Shown piece by piece: positions 62,077 through 64,000 of a stretch of 64,000 nt of DNA. Under the pieces are notes generated by a model. It saw only the letters and a program-made list of their open reading frames with translations, was not told the DNA's origin and did no database searches. The position numbers and the translations under genes were made by a program. Position 1 is the stretch's first letter, and each line of letters opens with the position of its first letter. The DNA lies in assembly GCF_030683065.1 (NCBI RefSeq), contig NZ_JAUXMX010000033.1, positions 221,172 through 285,171 on the forward strand. The letters are read 5' to 3'. Source of the stretch: Pseudomonas sp. (GTDB lineage Bacteria; Pseudomonadota; Gammaproteobacteria; Pseudomonadales; Pseudomonadaceae).

Positions 62077-62934
62077 ATGGCCGCCACTTTGCGCCATCAG
62101 CCAGGTTCAGTACGCGCACCGTTGCGCGGCAAGCCTGCGCAGCGCGGTGCCAGCCGCCTGGTGGCCAAGGAGCCGATCAGCCAGCGGTTGCCTAAACCGA
62201 ATCTTGGTGTGCTCAAGCGCATCACCTGGCCGCTGATGTTGCTGGTGCTAGGTTTCGCTGCCTACGAGTTGGCGCAGCGTCTGCTGCCTTACGCGGATCG
62301 GCCAATTGCCAAGATCAGTGTCGAGGGTGACCTCAGCTACATCAGCCAACAGGCAGTCCAGCAGCATATAGAACCGTTCGTCAAAGCGAGCTTCTTCAGC
62401 GTTGATCTGCCGGGCATGCGCCATGAGCTTGAGCAAATGCCCTGGATCGCCAGTGCCCAGGTGCGTCGGGTTTGGCCCGATCAGTTGGTGGTGCACCTCG
62501 AGGAGCATCTGCCGATTGCCCGCTGGGGCGATGAGGCACTGTTGAATAACCAGGGAAAGGCTTTCGCGCCCAAGGAACAGGCAAATTACCAACACCTGCC
62601 GCAACTGTATGGTCCCAAGCGGGCGCAACAGAAAGTAATGCAGCAGTACCAGGTGCTCAGCCAGATGCTGCGGCCAATGGGGTTTTCCGTGGCGCGTCTG
62701 GAGTTGCGTGAGCGCGGCAGCTGGTTTCTCTCCACCGGGCAGGGGATCGAACTGCTGCTGGGGCGTGACCACCTGGTAGAAAAGATGCGCCGTTTCAGTG
62801 CCATTTATGACAAGGCGCTGAAAGAGCAGCAAGCGAATATCGCGCGGATCGATCTGCGTTACGCCAACGGCCTGGCCGTGGCGTGGCGTGAGCCGGTCGC
62901 GCCCACGGCGGCTGATACCGCTGTCGTGCAGTGA
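62077..62934 (+). CDS. ftsQ: Cell-division protein FtsQ
   Basis: The 285-residue bitopic protein has a basic cytoplasmic tail of about 50 residues, a membrane helix ([20 protein letters not shown]) and a POTRA domain ([20 protein letters not shown]) followed by the FtsQ domain. It recruits FtsB/FtsL to the divisome. It begins 3 bases after ddlB. Ribosome-binding and size agree with pseudomonad FtsQ. Confidence 0.95.
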   Translation: MAATLRHQPGSVRAPLRGKPAQRGASRLVAKEPISQRLPKPNLGVLKRITWPLMLLVLGFAAYELAQRLLPYADRPIAKISVEGDLSYISQQAVQQHIEPFVKASFFSVDLPGMRHELEQMPWIASAQVRRVWPDQLVVHLEEHLPIARWGDEALLNNQGKAFAPKEQANYQHLPQLYGPKRAQQKVMQQYQVLSQMLRPMGFSVARLELRERGSWFLSTGQGIELLLGRDHLVEKMRRFSAIYDKALKEQQANIARIDLRYANGLAVAWREPVAPTAADTAVVQ

Positions 62935-62954
62935 ATCAGGAGAAGGCAAGACTC

Positions 62955-64000
62955 ATGGCAAATGTGCAGAGTGGCAAGATGATTGTTGGCCTCGATATCG
63001 GTACCTCCAAAGTGGTGGCGCTGGTCGGTGAAGTGACTGCCGATGGTCAGTTGGAAATCGTCGGTATTGGCACCCACCCGTCACGCGGCCTGAAAAAGGG
63101 CGTGGTGGTTAATATCGAGTCGACTGTGCAGTCGATCCAGCGTGCGGTGGAAGAGGCGCAGCTGATGGCTGGGTGCCGTATTCATTCGGCATTCGTTGGT
63201 TTGGCGGGTAGCCATATCCGCAGCCTTAACAGCCACGGTATCGTCGCCATTCGCGATCGCGAAGTTAGCCCCGCTGACCTTGAGCGCGTGCTGGATGCAG
63301 CTCAGGCCGTGGCTATTCCGGCCGATCAGCGGGTGCTGCACACCTTGCCGCAGGATTACGTGATCGATAACCAGGAAGGCGTGCGCGAGCCACTGGGCAT
63401 GTCCGGCGTGCGTCTGGAAGCCAAGGTGCATGTGGTCACCTGCGCAGTGAATGCGGCGCAGAACGTCGAGAAATGCGTGCGTCGCTGCGGCTTGGAAGTC
63501 GACGACATTATTCTCGAACAACTGGCCTCGGCTTATGCGGTTCTGACCGACGATGAAAAAGAGCTGGGTGTGTGTCTGGTGGATATCGGCGGCGGTACCA
63601 CCGACATCTGCATCTTCACCGAAGGTGCGATTCGCCATACCGCAGTGATCCCGATTGCCGGTGATCAAGTCACCAACGACATCGCCATGGCGTTGCGCAC
63701 GCCGACCCAGTACGCCGAAGAAATCAAGATTCGCTATGCCTGCGCCCTGGCCAAGCTGGCCGGTGCCGGCGAAACCATCAAGGTGCCGAGCGTCGGCGAT
63801 CGTCCACCGCGTGACCTGTCGCGCCAGTCCTTGGCCGAAGTGGTCGAGCCGCGTTACGACGAGCTGTTCACCCTGATCCAGGCTGAACTACGGCGCAGTG
63901 GTTACGAGGACTTGATCCCGGCGGGCATCGTGCTCACGGGTGGCACGTCGAAGATGGAAGGCGCGGTCGAACTGGCCGAAGAGATCTTCCATATGCCGGT
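62955..64000 (+). CDS. ftsA: Cell-division protein FtsA (3' end outside window)
   Basis: The first 348 codons of this actin-like protein are present; about 70 residues are expected beyond the edge. The ATP-binding phosphate-1 motif is IVGLDIGTSKVVALVGE near residue 10, phosphate-2 LVDIGGGTTDICIF near residue 205, and the 1C subdomain lies between. FtsA anchors FtsZ to the membrane. AGGAGAAGG lies just before the ATG. Confidence 0.97.
   Translation, partial: MANVQSGKMIVGLDIGTSKVVALVGEVTADGQLEIVGIGTHPSRGLKKGVVVNIESTVQSIQRAVEEAQLMAGCRIHSAFVGLAGSHIRSLNSHGIVAIRDREVSPADLERVLDAAQAVAIPADQRVLHTLPQDYVIDNQEGVREPLGMSGVRLEAKVHVVTCAVNAAQNVEKCVRRCGLEVDDIILEQLASAYAVLTDDEKELGVCLVDIGGGTTDICIFTEGAIRHTAVIPIAGDQVTNDIAMALRTPTQYAEEIKIRYACALAKLAGAGETIKVPSVGDRPPRDLSRQSLAEVVEPRYDELFTLIQAELRRSGYEDLIPAGIVLTGGTSKMEGAVELAEEIFHMP

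Noticed and set aside
62955..64000. FtsA as a truncated pseudogene
   Set aside because: The reading frame is still open at the window edge, so the missing C-terminus is an artefact of the window.

Overview
This window is a stretch of core chromosome from a gammaproteobacterium, almost certainly a Pseudomonas that is not P. aeruginosa. The evidence is gene order. YhdP, nitrilase, tldD, yjgA, pmbA, ptsO, rapZ, ptsN, hpf, rpoN, lptB, lptA, lptC, kdsC, kdsD, mlaFEDCB, ibaG, murA, hisGDC, algW, cysD-cysNC, trpS, zapE, rplM-rpsI, petABC, sspAB, lpoA, rsmI, rnpB and the mra/dcw cluster follow the arrangement I remember for the PA4476-PA4408 region of P. aeruginosa PAO1. Species assignment is inference: codon use looks moderately rather than extremely G+C-rich, and there are small palindromic intergenic repeats of the kind found in environmental pseudomonads.

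Layout. (1) 1-8.2 kb, mostly plus strand: end of a giant AsmA-like lipid-transport protein (YhdP), a carbon-nitrogen hydrolase, and the TldD/PmbA(TldE) protease pair flanking the ribosome-assembly factor YjgA/DarP. (2) 8.2-15.4 kb, minus strand: a contiguous run from kdsD and kdsC (Kdo synthesis) through lptCAB (LPS export) and rpoN (sigma 54) to hpf, ptsN, rapZ and ptsO. (3) 15.6-23.7 kb, plus strand: mlaFEDCB (phospholipid transport), ibaG-murA, then hisG, hisD and hisC. (4) 23.7-25.9 kb, minus strand: a two-gene insert (DUF1624 membrane protein and secreted DUF4198 protein) between hisC and algW, preceded by an A+T-rich inverted repeat; this is the only clearly accessory piece. (5) 25.9-38.5 kb: algW, a Nif3-family protein, cysD/cysNC, zapG, a small hydrolase, trpS with an unusual C-terminal extension, zapE, a GlxA-type regulator divergent from a long-chain acyl-CoA dehydrogenase, and an aldo/keto reductase. 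(6) 38.7-43.6 kb: rplM-rpsI, petABC (cytochrome bc1) and sspA-sspB. (7) 43.7-47.0 kb, minus strand: lpoA, yraN, diaA-like and a BON lipoprotein. (8) 47.1-64.0 kb, plus strand: rsmI, RNase P RNA, then the division and cell-wall cluster mraZ-rsmH-ftsL-ftsI-murE-murF-mraY-murD-ftsW-murG-murC-ddlB-ftsQ-ftsA, with ftsA cut by the window edge.

A theme of the window is envelope biogenesis: Kdo/LPS export, phospholipid transport, the cytoplasmic peptidoglycan precursor pathway (murA plus murE-D, murG, murC, ddl), septal synthesis (ftsW/ftsI) and its activator lpoA. I found no transposase, integrase, CRISPR array, tRNA gene or defence system. The most interesting signals are regulatory: four evenly spaced MraZ-type boxes before mraZ, a fatty-acid-regulator-like operator before the acyl-CoA dehydrogenase, a perfect palindrome before petA, a hairpin over the rplM ribosome-binding site, and the operator-like repeat with a candidate leader peptide before the DUF1624/DUF4198 pair.
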